Below, piece after piece: positions 8,801-15,819 of a stretch of 23,235 bases of DNA (within the stretch, counting starts at the first letter, position 1; the number at the start of each line of letters is the position of its first letter). The stretch spans positions 1 through 23,235 of the forward strand of contig DDST01000015.1 of the NCBI GenBank assembly GCA_002343485.1, read 5' to 3'. The position numbers were made by a program, and so were the translations under genes. Below the pieces are notes generated by a model. That model worked only from the letters and a program-made list of their open reading frames with translations, was not told where the DNA came from and did not search any database. The stretch comes from Proteobacteria bacterium UBA2383 (GTDB lineage: Bacteria > Pseudomonadota > Gammaproteobacteria > Competibacterales > Competibacteraceae).

Positions 8801-9550
8801 AGCGATGAAGGCGCCGTTGATAGGGCGACGGCGGCGGTGTTTCTTGAGCAGATCGAGAAAACCGCGCCAGGCTGCGCGATCGACTTCCTCGTGACTATCC
8901 TGGGTAGTGTAGCGGCCAGCCGTATCCAGCATGACGGCTTCATCAGTAAACCACCAGTCGCAGTTACGAGTACCCCCCACCCCACGCACTTTGCCGGCTC
9001 CTAGGGGAAAACGCAGACCAGAATTGATCAGTGCAGTGGTTTTACCTGAACCCGGCGGGCCAATAATAATGTACCAGGGAAGTTGGTAAAGATACTGGCT
9101 ACGGCCACTCTTACCGCTCAACCGGGATTTCTTGAGCGTAACCAATGCCTCATCCAATCCCTGTTTGAGGGTAGAGATTTCCTCCGCTGAGGCTGCTTCT
9201 TCTTCTTTCTTACGCTGCTGGTCGCGGATCTGTTCCTCACGAGCAGCCCCTTGCTCACTGCCACTGGCTCCGCCACCCAAAGCACCTGCCTGCCCGCCTG
9301 CCTGGCCAGCCAGATCGGCCAGCATATTGCGATTAGTGCGCAGTGTATTGATGTAATAAATCAGTTGAGTCAGGCCATAGGCACCACCGACAGTCATGAT
9401 GGTAAAAACCCGGCCCAAGTCCGAGGATAATGGACTTTGCCCGGCCACTGCAATCAGTGGACCGATGTACCAGATCAGAGCGGCGACCGCCAGGAATCCG
9501 GTGATGCCGATGAACCATTTGCTTTTGAAAAAACTCAGGATCTTGTTCAT
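5801..9550 (-). CDS. tssM: T6SS inner-membrane core protein TssM (IcmF)
   Basis: At 1249 residues this is full length for the IcmF/TssM family, the largest part of the trans-envelope complex (normally TssJ-TssL-TssM). Two N-terminal membrane helices (about 12-34 and 47-67) are followed by a Gly/Ala-rich and charged linker, then a cytoplasmic NTPase-like domain with Walker A GPPGSGKTT (164-172), DTAG (209-212) and TKTD (293-296). A third helix lies at about 476-495. The remainder is the periplasmic region, ending in the conserved C-terminal domain (FRLRELEGFRCPDQL). Walker A is intact, which is not the case in all TssM proteins. The ATG is preceded by GGGGGAGGTT, a strong but very close ribosome binding site. 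The gene begins 9 nt after tssL ends. Confidence 0.97.
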   Translation of the reverse strand: MNKILSFFKSKWFIGITGFLAVAALIWYIGPLIAVAGQSPLSSDLGRVFTIMTVGGAYGLTQLIYYINTLRTNRNMLADLAGQAGGQAGALGGGASGSEQGAAREEQIRDQQRKKEEEAASAEEISTLKQGLDEALVTLKKSRLSGKSGRSQYLYQLPWYIIIGPPGSGKTTALINSGLRFPLGAGKVRGVGGTRNCDWWFTDEAVMLDTAGRYTTQDSHEEVDRAAWRGFLDLLKKHRRRRPINGAFIAISLSDLIQQSEDERAAQALAIKQRIQELHEHFGIRFPIYVLFTKTDLIAGFIEFFNDLGQEERAQVWGMTLPMDDPSNPEGVVEHFAAEFELLEKRLNDRLVNRLQDERDPQRRDLIYTFPQQFGSLRQVAERFLKEVFRPSRYEERVLLRGVYFTSGTQEGTPIDRLMSSLASTFGLNRQTLSTFSGKGRSYFITRLLRDVIFPEAEIAGANLRVERWRAWIQRGAYAAALLITVTAAVLWLTSYARNEMYVQAVEKQRLEVEKQITALSPDQTDPAAALSLLNAARAIPGGYDDRNAGVPWLMGFGLYQGYKLGGEAIRIYERLLIQAFLPRIVLLMENRLRQNVSDPGYLYNTLAVYLMMDDPERFNAKAIKDWMEQDWQSHLPRNFTREQREQLSAHLDALLAQAPLESPVALDSVLIQNTRGLLNQVPLSQRIYERLKNQRGSEVPPEIGLTVAAGPDTPRVFNRKSGQPLNTGVPGLYSYQGYYRFFLKASPKLVGQLAEESWILGSSVQISANLVDQQRIADEVCRLYLGDFFEQWQNLLADVQIKPFNNLDTALDIMQVLSAPASPLRSLIETVARETALSQPPAPPQDANKAAAEPSLTDRIAGVLGDSGKTGATTTIQPCAIDSRLSGFNIQYVNEIKGEEGAIPPLDKTLSTLENLYSQMNAIARAQEGSSDGKIPQNLKDQFGVVVNQVQVDAARKPPPFNVLLNKLAQDSTDVVRSVRDQLNSQWQAAKIAAFFQDNLKGRYPLARSSIQWSGGAPALNAPVPANTIQWVNPDAGAGLSRTVQGPPDATLSAFIRFFGPNGLMDAFFQKSLKPYVDTSQGSWVWRGPAGPEQSISPEALQAFQRAAAVRAALFPGNSSNPSVPFQLVPMETSRDISQVIIEVEGQTLTYNAGQPAQVTDLRWTGASGKARVEFLPAGGGLSKLNETGPWAWFKILDQTQEQPTGTGQFRIAFQLGGRQAIYELRSSSGSNPFRLRELEGFRCPDQL

Positions 9551-9559
9551 AACCTCCCC

Positions 9560-10909
9560 CTAGTTGATCCGCGCCAGCAGGATGATATCGACGCGCCGGT
9601 TCAATGCCCGGCCTTGGGGAGTATTGTTGGGTGCAACGGGTTCACTATCAGCGCGGCCCTCGCTGATGAAACGGCTAGGATTGTTGCTGACCGCCGCCAG
9701 CAGCTTGACCACGCTATCAGCGCGCGCTTTGGATAAATGCCAATTAGACGGAAATTGCAAGGTATGAATCGGGAGATTGTCAGTATGGCCAGTCACTAGC
9801 ACCTTGCCTTGCACCGTATTGAGTTCCTTGCCGATCTGTGTCAGCAATGGCAGATAGGCTGATTTAATATTAGCGCTGGCAGAGTCGAACAACCCATCAC
9901 CCTGGATACGGATGGTCGTCCGGTCGGCAGCCTCGATGACCTCGACCTGACCTTGGCGAATTTGCGGAGCGAGGAAGGTCCGCAAATCCTGGGACACACG
10001 GGTAAGGTCCGATTTCACTTGCGGCTTAACCGGCGGAGGCGCCACGGGAACTCCGTTGCGCCGGACCATAGCTACCGTCTCATCGCGGATGTCGCCAAGC
10101 GCAGTAAACACCGGGTCGGAGTTACTGTTAAGTAGCCAACCGAAAATTGCATAGGCCGCCAATAGCAGCGCCGCTGCTACCGCCGCGACAACCCAGAGCG
10201 GAACATAGCGGATTAGTGGATTCTGCTGCTCAATACTGCCACGCCAGTGCGGGGATAAATCACGTTCAAATTCACCACGAGCGGTACGAATAGCGTTGTA
10301 CGTCCGCTCCCGCTGCTCATCTAGCCGGCTGCGGCCATTGTCTAACAACCGGTAACGGCCCTGGAACCCAAACGCCAGACACAAGTACATCAATTCCAGC
10401 AAATCCAAATTCTTGCGCGGGTCGAGAATAATTGCATCCAGCAATTCGAAAAACTTTTCACCGCCCCAGGTTTCATTATGAAACGTCACTAACAGACTAT
10501 TTTCGCTCCATTCACTAGCCCGGCCCCAGGGAGTATTCAACACAACTTCGTCCAGCGTCGTGCAGAGAACATAGCGGGCGCGGAACACAGTTTTTTCAGG
10601 GAGTCCGGCGCTGCGGGCGTTAGCGGTAAAGGCCTTAATCTCCTCAATCATCTGGCGCCGCAATTGTTCAGGATTAGGATGCGACGATGTATTCTTCAGG
10701 CGCATGATCAGCCCGAGCAAGGGTTCGGCAGCCGCCTCCAGGGGATTCAGACCGACTCCCTTGGAAACCGGCGCTGGCTCGGGGGCAATAGGACGAGGCG
10801 ATGTTGCAGGCGCAACATCCACATCCGGGCGGCGACCACCCGGCGTCGGACGAATAATAGTGCGTTCGCTTTCGTCGCCGCCAGTAGCAAACGGATCGTC
10901 GATAGTCAC
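9560..10909 (-). CDS. tssL: T6SS inner-membrane protein TssL with OmpA-type peptidoglycan-binding domain
   Basis: A 449-residue TssL (DotU/IcmH family). The order is a disordered Pro-rich N-terminus (1-50), a cytoplasmic DotU domain (about 55-215, with LDEVVLNTPWGRASEWSE), one membrane helix (about 235-260), a linker, and a C-terminal OmpA/MotB-like domain (about 325-447). That domain has the peptidoglycan-binding motifs GHTDN (374-378) and NRRVDI (437-442). This extended TssL can anchor the membrane complex to peptidoglycan by itself. The start codon is GTG at 10909, chosen because MTIDDPFATGGDESERTIIRP fits the family and it lies 22 nt after tssK; no strong ribosome binding site is seen. 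Confidence 0.96.
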   Translation of the reverse strand: MTIDDPFATGGDESERTIIRPTPGGRRPDVDVAPATSPRPIAPEPAPVSKGVGLNPLEAAAEPLLGLIMRLKNTSSHPNPEQLRRQMIEEIKAFTANARSAGLPEKTVFRARYVLCTTLDEVVLNTPWGRASEWSENSLLVTFHNETWGGEKFFELLDAIILDPRKNLDLLELMYLCLAFGFQGRYRLLDNGRSRLDEQRERTYNAIRTARGEFERDLSPHWRGSIEQQNPLIRYVPLWVVAAVAAALLLAAYAIFGWLLNSNSDPVFTALGDIRDETVAMVRRNGVPVAPPPVKPQVKSDLTRVSQDLRTFLAPQIRQGQVEVIEAADRTTIRIQGDGLFDSASANIKSAYLPLLTQIGKELNTVQGKVLVTGHTDNLPIHTLQFPSNWHLSKARADSVVKLLAAVSNNPSRFISEGRADSEPVAPNNTPQGRALNRRVDIILLARIN

Positions 10910-10931
10910 GGTTCGTTACTCAGCCTCTCTG

Positions 10932-12284
10932 TCACTCTTTAATGGCCCAAAACACCATCTCTAATCCCGGAAACTCACCGCCCACATGGAAGGCGAAACC
11001 GCCTGAATTGAGGATTTGTTTCCAGAATTCACTGCTGCGATCAAGGCGGAAATAGATAAAATCAGCCCGATAGGGGATTTCCCGCGGCGCGACCGGTAGG
11101 GCGCTGACACCAATACCAGGCAAATGGTGATTGACAAACTGAGCGATGCGCTCCACCGGACCGATCTTGACCTGCGTCGGGAAGCGGCTGCGCAGCAGGT
11201 CAGCCGCCATGTCAGCACGCACCGCCAGAATAAAGGTGGCTTTAGTGAGCAGCGGGCGTTCGCGGTCTGTGATAATCGCCACCCGGATGCCATACTGGCG
11301 TTCCTCAATCGGAATGCGGATTGCTGCCTCAGCTTCTTCCAGGCTAAGCGAACGGCGCAATTCACTCATCAATATACTAAAGGTCTTATGCAGATCATCG
11401 TGATCATAAGCCGGAAAGACGGGAGGACGCCGTTTGACCTTATCGGTAAAAGTAGCCATTTCACCGGCAACCTGCAAAGCGATCTGGTAGAAAGTTTCAG
11501 GATGCAAGCCCGGCATGGCCGCCAAGTGGGCAAACAGTGGCTCAAAGCGATTGACGGCCTGCAGGCGCAAAAATTGGGCGATATCCAGACCACCACCCCG
11601 TGAAGCGCCAGCACCCACCACCCGTTCCGACAGAGCATCGCCGCGTTGATGCAACAAGCCCAGCACCTCAGTAACGAAGCCTTTTAACGCGAGTACACCG
11701 CGGCAATCCAAGCAGGGCGGCAAATAATCGGCATCCAGCACTACGGTCTGATCAGGCCGTTTTTCCTGAACCTGAGCGATACCAATGCAGGTATAATCGC
11801 TGGCGTCTCGCGTATCAAGGAACAAGCGTAACCGGCGTTCGCCGATTTCGACGTGGGCGCTGTTATTGGCGGTATCGACATTATTGTCGCGGACCTCACG
11901 GGCGGCAGCCCGGTAGCGTGCAGCGGTATCCTGATAGTCGCCACGCTCCACATCAGCCATGCCAGTGCGCCGCAACGGCAATGCCAGCATCACCCGGGTA
12001 TCGCGCACTTCAGCGTCAATATCCAAAGGCGCCGGTGGAGGATCATGGTCCGGAATGCTGAAAGGGGTGCCATCCGGCAGCAACCCTCGAGCGATCGTAA
12101 TACCAACCTTGCCCAGCGCCAGCGCTTCCCGATCAAGGGCCAGCTCCACCACACCCCAGCCATAGGGGCGAAGCGGGCCGCAGGATTGCCGGACCAAAGC
12201 TTCAAGATAACGATCCTGCTGTTGAAAATGCTGGGGACGCAGGAACATCCCTTCAGACCATACGACTTTGCTGTACCAGCTCAT
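10932..12284 (-). CDS. tssK: T6SS baseplate-membrane connector TssK
   Basis: A 450-residue TssK, the trimeric adaptor that joins the baseplate to the TssL/TssM complex and is related to phage receptor-binding proteins. The family start is unmistakable (MSWYSKVVWSEGMFLRPQHF), as are the conserved C-terminal segments (YRADFIYFRLDRSSEFWK and the closing FPGLEMVFWAIKE). ATG 12284 is the family start, but no strong ribosome binding site precedes it. It follows tagH after 157 nt, an unusually long gap for this operon, and precedes tssL by 22 nt. Confidence 0.96.
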   Translation of the reverse strand: MSWYSKVVWSEGMFLRPQHFQQQDRYLEALVRQSCGPLRPYGWGVVELALDREALALGKVGITIARGLLPDGTPFSIPDHDPPPAPLDIDAEVRDTRVMLALPLRRTGMADVERGDYQDTAARYRAAAREVRDNNVDTANNSAHVEIGERRLRLFLDTRDASDYTCIGIAQVQEKRPDQTVVLDADYLPPCLDCRGVLALKGFVTEVLGLLHQRGDALSERVVGAGASRGGGLDIAQFLRLQAVNRFEPLFAHLAAMPGLHPETFYQIALQVAGEMATFTDKVKRRPPVFPAYDHDDLHKTFSILMSELRRSLSLEEAEAAIRIPIEERQYGIRVAIITDRERPLLTKATFILAVRADMAADLLRSRFPTQVKIGPVERIAQFVNHHLPGIGVSALPVAPREIPYRADFIYFRLDRSSEFWKQILNSGGFAFHVGGEFPGLEMVFWAIKE

Positions 12285-12441
12285 GGCGACGTTGCTCGTT
12301 TCATGGCCTCATTGGCTCCCTTAACCCCGATCCCTTTCCCTTGGCGGAGAAGGGAGTTTTAATGCAACCCTCAAATCCTCGCATCCAGCACGCGGAACAG
12401 TAGCCAGCGAGGGATGAGGATTGAGCGTATTGTAGGCGAAT
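12285..12441. repeat. Repeat-bearing spacer at the usual tssJ position
   Basis: This 157-nt gap separates tagH from tssK, where HSI-I type clusters normally carry tssJ. No lipoprotein ORF, signal peptide or lipobox can be read on the minus strand. The gap contains a copy of the intergenic repeat (minus-strand GGAAAGGGATCGGGGTTAAGG, 12319-12339) with the inverted repeat CTCCCTT (12316-12322) / AAGGGAG (12350-12356). A second imperfect stem is formed by CCTCAAATCCTCGC and GCGAGGGATGAGG further on. Confidence 0.65.
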
Positions 12442-13980
12442 TCAGCGGGAGCGCAGTTTTTCCTCATAAGCGCGGGCGAATTCGTCACCGAACAATTCAT
12501 TGAAATCATCCTCAGCTTCACGGGCGATGGCCTGATATTCAGCGCTAAACAAATCCCAGTACTTAGCTTTGCGGTTCGCTGGCCAGATGTTATCAAGTAC
12601 GCTTTGTTCGAGGCGTGTTTCCAAATTGTCAGGATCAAACCGTTTTAGCAGGCGGGTCAACGCAGCTTGAATGCCAGCCATAACCGCTAGTTGGTGAGCC
12701 TTAATGTCATCAAAGCCCTCGCGTACCGCTTGCACTGGCGACATGTAGGCGCCCTTTTGACTGACCAGCAACAGGGCCATGACTTCCTCCACCCGTAGTG
12801 GCGGCCGGCCAGGCGGGGTTTTGAGGGGGTTGTTTTCCACAGGACCGATTGCAGTGCGATCCAGTCGAAACTCGCCCTTAAGGTCACCGCGAGCCAGTAA
12901 GATGTCCATGAGGCCACGAACTGTTTCGCGAAAGACGGCGCCGAGGTTAGCCATCGTCTCTGGCAACTGCTCATCAGTCAGACGCATTTGAGGTAACCCT
13001 GCGCCGTTTAAAAAAGCGAGTAATAGCACTTGAGCATCGAGCCCGGCGGACTCGGCAGCCGTTACTGACGCTACGGGCACCGGAGGAGACACGGGTAGCT
13101 TTGCGGCCGGGGCCAGCGGCGGGACCGGCTCCTGGAATAGCGGCACCACCGGTGGTTCCAGTGTATCGGGTTGGGCTTGGGGTGCCGGCGTAGCAGGCGA
13201 CTGCCACCAGTCATCCGGAATCACTAGCTCGGCTTCGGGTCTAGCAGGGGTAACCGGCTCAAGGACTGAACGGTCCGCTGACGCTTCCTCCAAAGGGGGG
13301 GACAACGGCGGAACAGGCAGCTCAGCAGGCAGTTCCTGAGGCTCAACCGAAGGCGGTGGTTCCGGGGACAACAGTTCTGGCGGTTCATAAGCAGCACCCT
13401 CCGGTCCGCCAATATCGGATGAGGGTTCAGTGGCTGCACCGCCAGGCGGACGCCGTTCGGGAACAGAATGTTCAAGACCCAAACTGTCTCGGCTTTCTGC
13501 CAGCAGGTCCCTAAAAGGCGGTTTGATGATATCGAAGGAAGCTTCTGCGGAAGGTGGCACCATCTTGTCAGGTACGCTGGCATCCACTGGCGCCAAACCC
13601 GGACTCAGCACAATGTCAGTAACTGGGCCTTCCGCCTCCACTTCCTCTTCTTCCCCGGTGGTGAAGATAGTGGCCTCAATTTCGTATTCACCCAAGACAA
13701 AGCGGTCGCCATCCTTGAGCGGGACCGTGTGTTCACGAGGAATGCGCTGTTCGGAGTCGTTGAGAAAAGTACCGTTAGTGCTTTTATCGGTCAGGACGTA
13801 GCCGCCGTCCTTGTAATGAACAATACAGTGTTCGCTGGACAGAATGCGCTCCGGGTCCTGCAAAACCCAGTCGTTTTTCGGCGCACGGCCAATACTGATC
13901 GAACCACGGTCAAGAGTCCTGATAGTTTCCTGGCCTGGGGAGAGTCGTTGGTAGCTAGTAATGGTCAATTTCAAGGGCAT
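12442..13980 (-). CDS. tagH: T6SS-associated FHA-domain protein TagH (Fha)
   Basis: A 512-residue scaffold and regulator. The N-terminal forkhead-associated domain (about 1-108) has the phosphothreonine-binding residues in place: GR (31-32), S48-S-E-H51 and N69-G-T71. A long Pro/Glu-rich, low-complexity linker follows (about 110-325), then the conserved C-terminal TagH domain (about 330-512), which in this family contains segments like KYWDLFSAEYQAI and ends FGDEFARAYEEKL. In the H1-T6SS, Fha1 is phosphorylated by PpkA and dephosphorylated by PppA; the same role is inferred here. It is the first gene of the minus-strand operon, divergent from tssA. The ribosome binding site before ATG 13980 is weak. 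Confidence 0.93.
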   Translation of the reverse strand: MPLKLTITSYQRLSPGQETIRTLDRGSISIGRAPKNDWVLQDPERILSSEHCIVHYKDGGYVLTDKSTNGTFLNDSEQRIPREHTVPLKDGDRFVLGEYEIEATIFTTGEEEEVEAEGPVTDIVLSPGLAPVDASVPDKMVPPSAEASFDIIKPPFRDLLAESRDSLGLEHSVPERRPPGGAATEPSSDIGGPEGAAYEPPELLSPEPPPSVEPQELPAELPVPPLSPPLEEASADRSVLEPVTPARPEAELVIPDDWWQSPATPAPQAQPDTLEPPVVPLFQEPVPPLAPAAKLPVSPPVPVASVTAAESAGLDAQVLLLAFLNGAGLPQMRLTDEQLPETMANLGAVFRETVRGLMDILLARGDLKGEFRLDRTAIGPVENNPLKTPPGRPPLRVEEVMALLLVSQKGAYMSPVQAVREGFDDIKAHQLAVMAGIQAALTRLLKRFDPDNLETRLEQSVLDNIWPANRKAKYWDLFSAEYQAIAREAEDDFNELFGDEFARAYEEKLRSR

Positions 13981-14143
13981 GGTGCGATGTCCGTTGGCGG
14001 GAGTACCGCTTCAACCACCCGGCTGAGCTTCATCGGGTTGCTAGATTATATCGCTAATTAGCAGTCTATACTGCTTGAGGGTAGGTATGACACCCAGCAG
14101 AGCTATTTTTTCAAATCAGCGAATCGGACGAGGCGCCCCACCC
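13981..14143. promoter_or_regulatory. Divergent tagH/tssA promoter region
   Basis: This 163-nt region must drive both T6SS arms. On the minus strand a perfect TATAAT (14045-14050) lies 65 nt before tagH, without a recognisable -35 box. Next to it are a perfect 10-bp palindrome GCTAATTAGC (14053-14062) and the dyad AGCAGT-CTAT-ACTGCT (14060-14075), both plausible operator sites. A GG-N10-GC sequence at 13995-14010 on the plus strand is a poor sigma-54 match. The tssA ribosome binding site (GACGAGG, 14127-14133) closes the region. Confidence 0.55.
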
Positions 14144-15208
14144 ATGAGTATTTTTGACGTTGAAAGCCTGTTGAGCGACATCACTGCTGATGCGCCATGC
14201 GGCGAGGATCTCGAATATGATCCGCAGTTCGCAGAAATGGAAAAGCAGGCGCAAGGAACGCCAGAGCGCCAATATGGTGACACAATCATTCCCGGCGACC
14301 CTCCTGATTGGCGTGGGGTCAGCAAAACAGCCCTCGATTTGCTGGAACGCACGCACGATTTGCGTATTGCAGCCTACCTGACCCGGGCGCAACTCAATAC
14401 AGACGGCCTCCTAGGATTCACCCAAAGCCTGGCGCTGCTAGAAGGACTGATCGAGCGTTACTGGGACAGCGTCTACCCGCAGCTTGACCCTGAGGACGAC
14501 AACGACCCTACTCTGCGCATCAATACAATTGTCGGATTATGTGATCCAGAAACAACTCTACATGAATTACGCTCAACCCCTCTGGTCAGCTCGCGTAGTT
14601 TGGGACAATTTAGCCTGCGGGATGTCCAAATTGCGGCTGGGCTGCTAACGCCGGTGGCAACTGACGAAGAGCACGCCGCACCACCGAACCAGACCATGAT
14701 CGACGGGGCGTTCCAGGACGCTAGCATCGAGGATCTGCAAGCCACTGCGGAAACGGTCGCCGAGGCCATGGAACGGGCTAAGCGGATCGAAGCACTATTG
14801 ACCGATCAAGTTGGCGTGACTGAAGCACCGGATATGAGCGCCCTGTCGGGAGTACTGAAGGAAATCCGGCAGGTTCTAGCCGAACAGCTTCAGCGGCGAG
14901 GCGTAGGCGCGGCAGGCGAGGATGAGTCCGGGGAACTCATGGGATCAGCGGGGCCGGAAGGCGCTCCCACCAGCCAGCGCATGATCGTCGGTGAAATTGC
15001 CAGCCGTGAAGATGTGATTCGCACTCTTGACAAGATCTGTGACTATTATAGACGTTATGAACCCTCTAGTCCGGTGCCCTTTATGCTCAAACGCGCCAAG
15101 AAACTGGTTACCATGGACTTCATGGAGGTTCTGCGTGATCTTGCGCCTAATGCTACCGAGCAGACTGATCTGATTTTCGGCTTGCAACCCGATGAAGAAG
15201 CAGAATGA
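14144..15208 (+). CDS. tssA: T6SS baseplate/assembly protein TssA
   Basis: A 354-residue TssA with the N-terminal ImpA domain (about 1-130: ADAPCGEDLEYDPQF, GDPPDWRGVSKTALDLLERT, YWDSVYPQLDPEDDNDPTLR), a variable acidic and Gln-rich middle, and the C-terminal segment YYRRYEPSSPVPFMLKRAKKLV. Length and C-terminus fit the short TssA1 class that associates with the baseplate. ATG 14144 is chosen because MSIFDVESLLSDI is the family start and GAGG (14130-14133) lies 10 nt upstream; the frame is open 23 codons further upstream without family similarity. It is the first gene of the plus-strand operon, followed by tssB after 83 nt. Confidence 0.94.
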   Translation: MSIFDVESLLSDITADAPCGEDLEYDPQFAEMEKQAQGTPERQYGDTIIPGDPPDWRGVSKTALDLLERTHDLRIAAYLTRAQLNTDGLLGFTQSLALLEGLIERYWDSVYPQLDPEDDNDPTLRINTIVGLCDPETTLHELRSTPLVSSRSLGQFSLRDVQIAAGLLTPVATDEEHAAPPNQTMIDGAFQDASIEDLQATAETVAEAMERAKRIEALLTDQVGVTEAPDMSALSGVLKEIRQVLAEQLQRRGVGAAGEDESGELMGSAGPEGAPTSQRMIVGEIASREDVIRTLDKICDYYRRYEPSSPVPFMLKRAKKLVTMDFMEVLRDLAPNATEQTDLIFGLQPDEEAE

Positions 15209-15291
15209 TCAAGCTGTACAATGGTTGACTAGTAGGCTAGGTTTATTTAAGCCAAAATTGATTTACAGATAGATTGAGAGGTAACGATCCG

Positions 15292-15813
15292 ATGGCGATG
15301 AGTAGCCAGAAATTTATTGCCCGCAACCGAGCACCACGCGTCCAGATCGAGTACGATGTTGAGATCTATGGCGCCGAAAAGAAAGTACAGTTACCCTTTG
15401 TGATGGGGGTAATGGCCGACTTATCCGGCAGGCCGGTTGACCCTCTAGCGCCGGTGGCCGAACGCAAGTTTCTCGAAATTGACATTGATAATTTCGATAA
15501 CCGGCTAAAAGCCATGAAGCCACATGTAGCGTTCCGCGTACCCAACACCCTAACCGGTGAAGGTGATTTAAGCGTAGATTTATCCTTCGAGAGCATGGAG
15601 GATTTTTCTCCAGCCGCGGTCGCGCGCAAGGTGGATTCGTTGAACCGGTTAGTACAAGCCCGCCAGCAGTTATCTAACCTGATGACCTACATGGACGGAA
15701 AAACCGGCGCTGAGGAACTGATCGCTAAAGCGCTGAATGATCCCAGCCTCCTACAATCCCTGGTCGCTGAAGCCAAGCCCCAGGAAACTACCCCGCCCGC
15801 TGCCGAGGAGTGA
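15292..15813 (+). CDS. tssB: T6SS contractile sheath small subunit TssB (VipA)
   Basis: A 173-residue TssB that interlocks with TssC to form the contractile sheath around the Hcp tube. Family features include the N-terminal SSQKFIARNRAPRVQIEYDVE, the core LPFVMGVMADLSG (about 34-46), the segment KFLEIDIDNFDNRLKAMKP and the C-terminal helix region RLVQARQQLSNLM. The ATG at 15292 is preceded by GAGAGG (15276-15281) at 10 nt. A second ATG two codons later and an upstream TTG are possible but less well placed. tssC follows after only 6 nt. Confidence 0.96.
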   Translation: MAMSSQKFIARNRAPRVQIEYDVEIYGAEKKVQLPFVMGVMADLSGRPVDPLAPVAERKFLEIDIDNFDNRLKAMKPHVAFRVPNTLTGEGDLSVDLSFESMEDFSPAAVARKVDSLNRLVQARQQLSNLMTYMDGKTGAEELIAKALNDPSLLQSLVAEAKPQETTPPAAEE

Positions 15814-15819
15814 TGAACC

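Noticed and set aside
12321..12638. Minus-strand frame across the tagH-tssK gap as a tssJ remnant
   Set aside because: It is mostly a shadow of tagH. The cysteine in it (PRAGCEDL) has no signal peptide or lipobox context, and the tail is translated repeat sequence.
13995..14010. Possible sigma-54 promoter for tssA (TGGCGGGAGTACCGCT)
   Set aside because: GG-N10-GC spacing is right, but the ACG and TT positions fail. It is far weaker than the hcp site.
15225..15253. TTGACT upstream of tssB as a sigma-70 promoter
   Set aside because: No -10 hexamer at 16-19 bp spacing; the best TATTTA is only 13 bp away.
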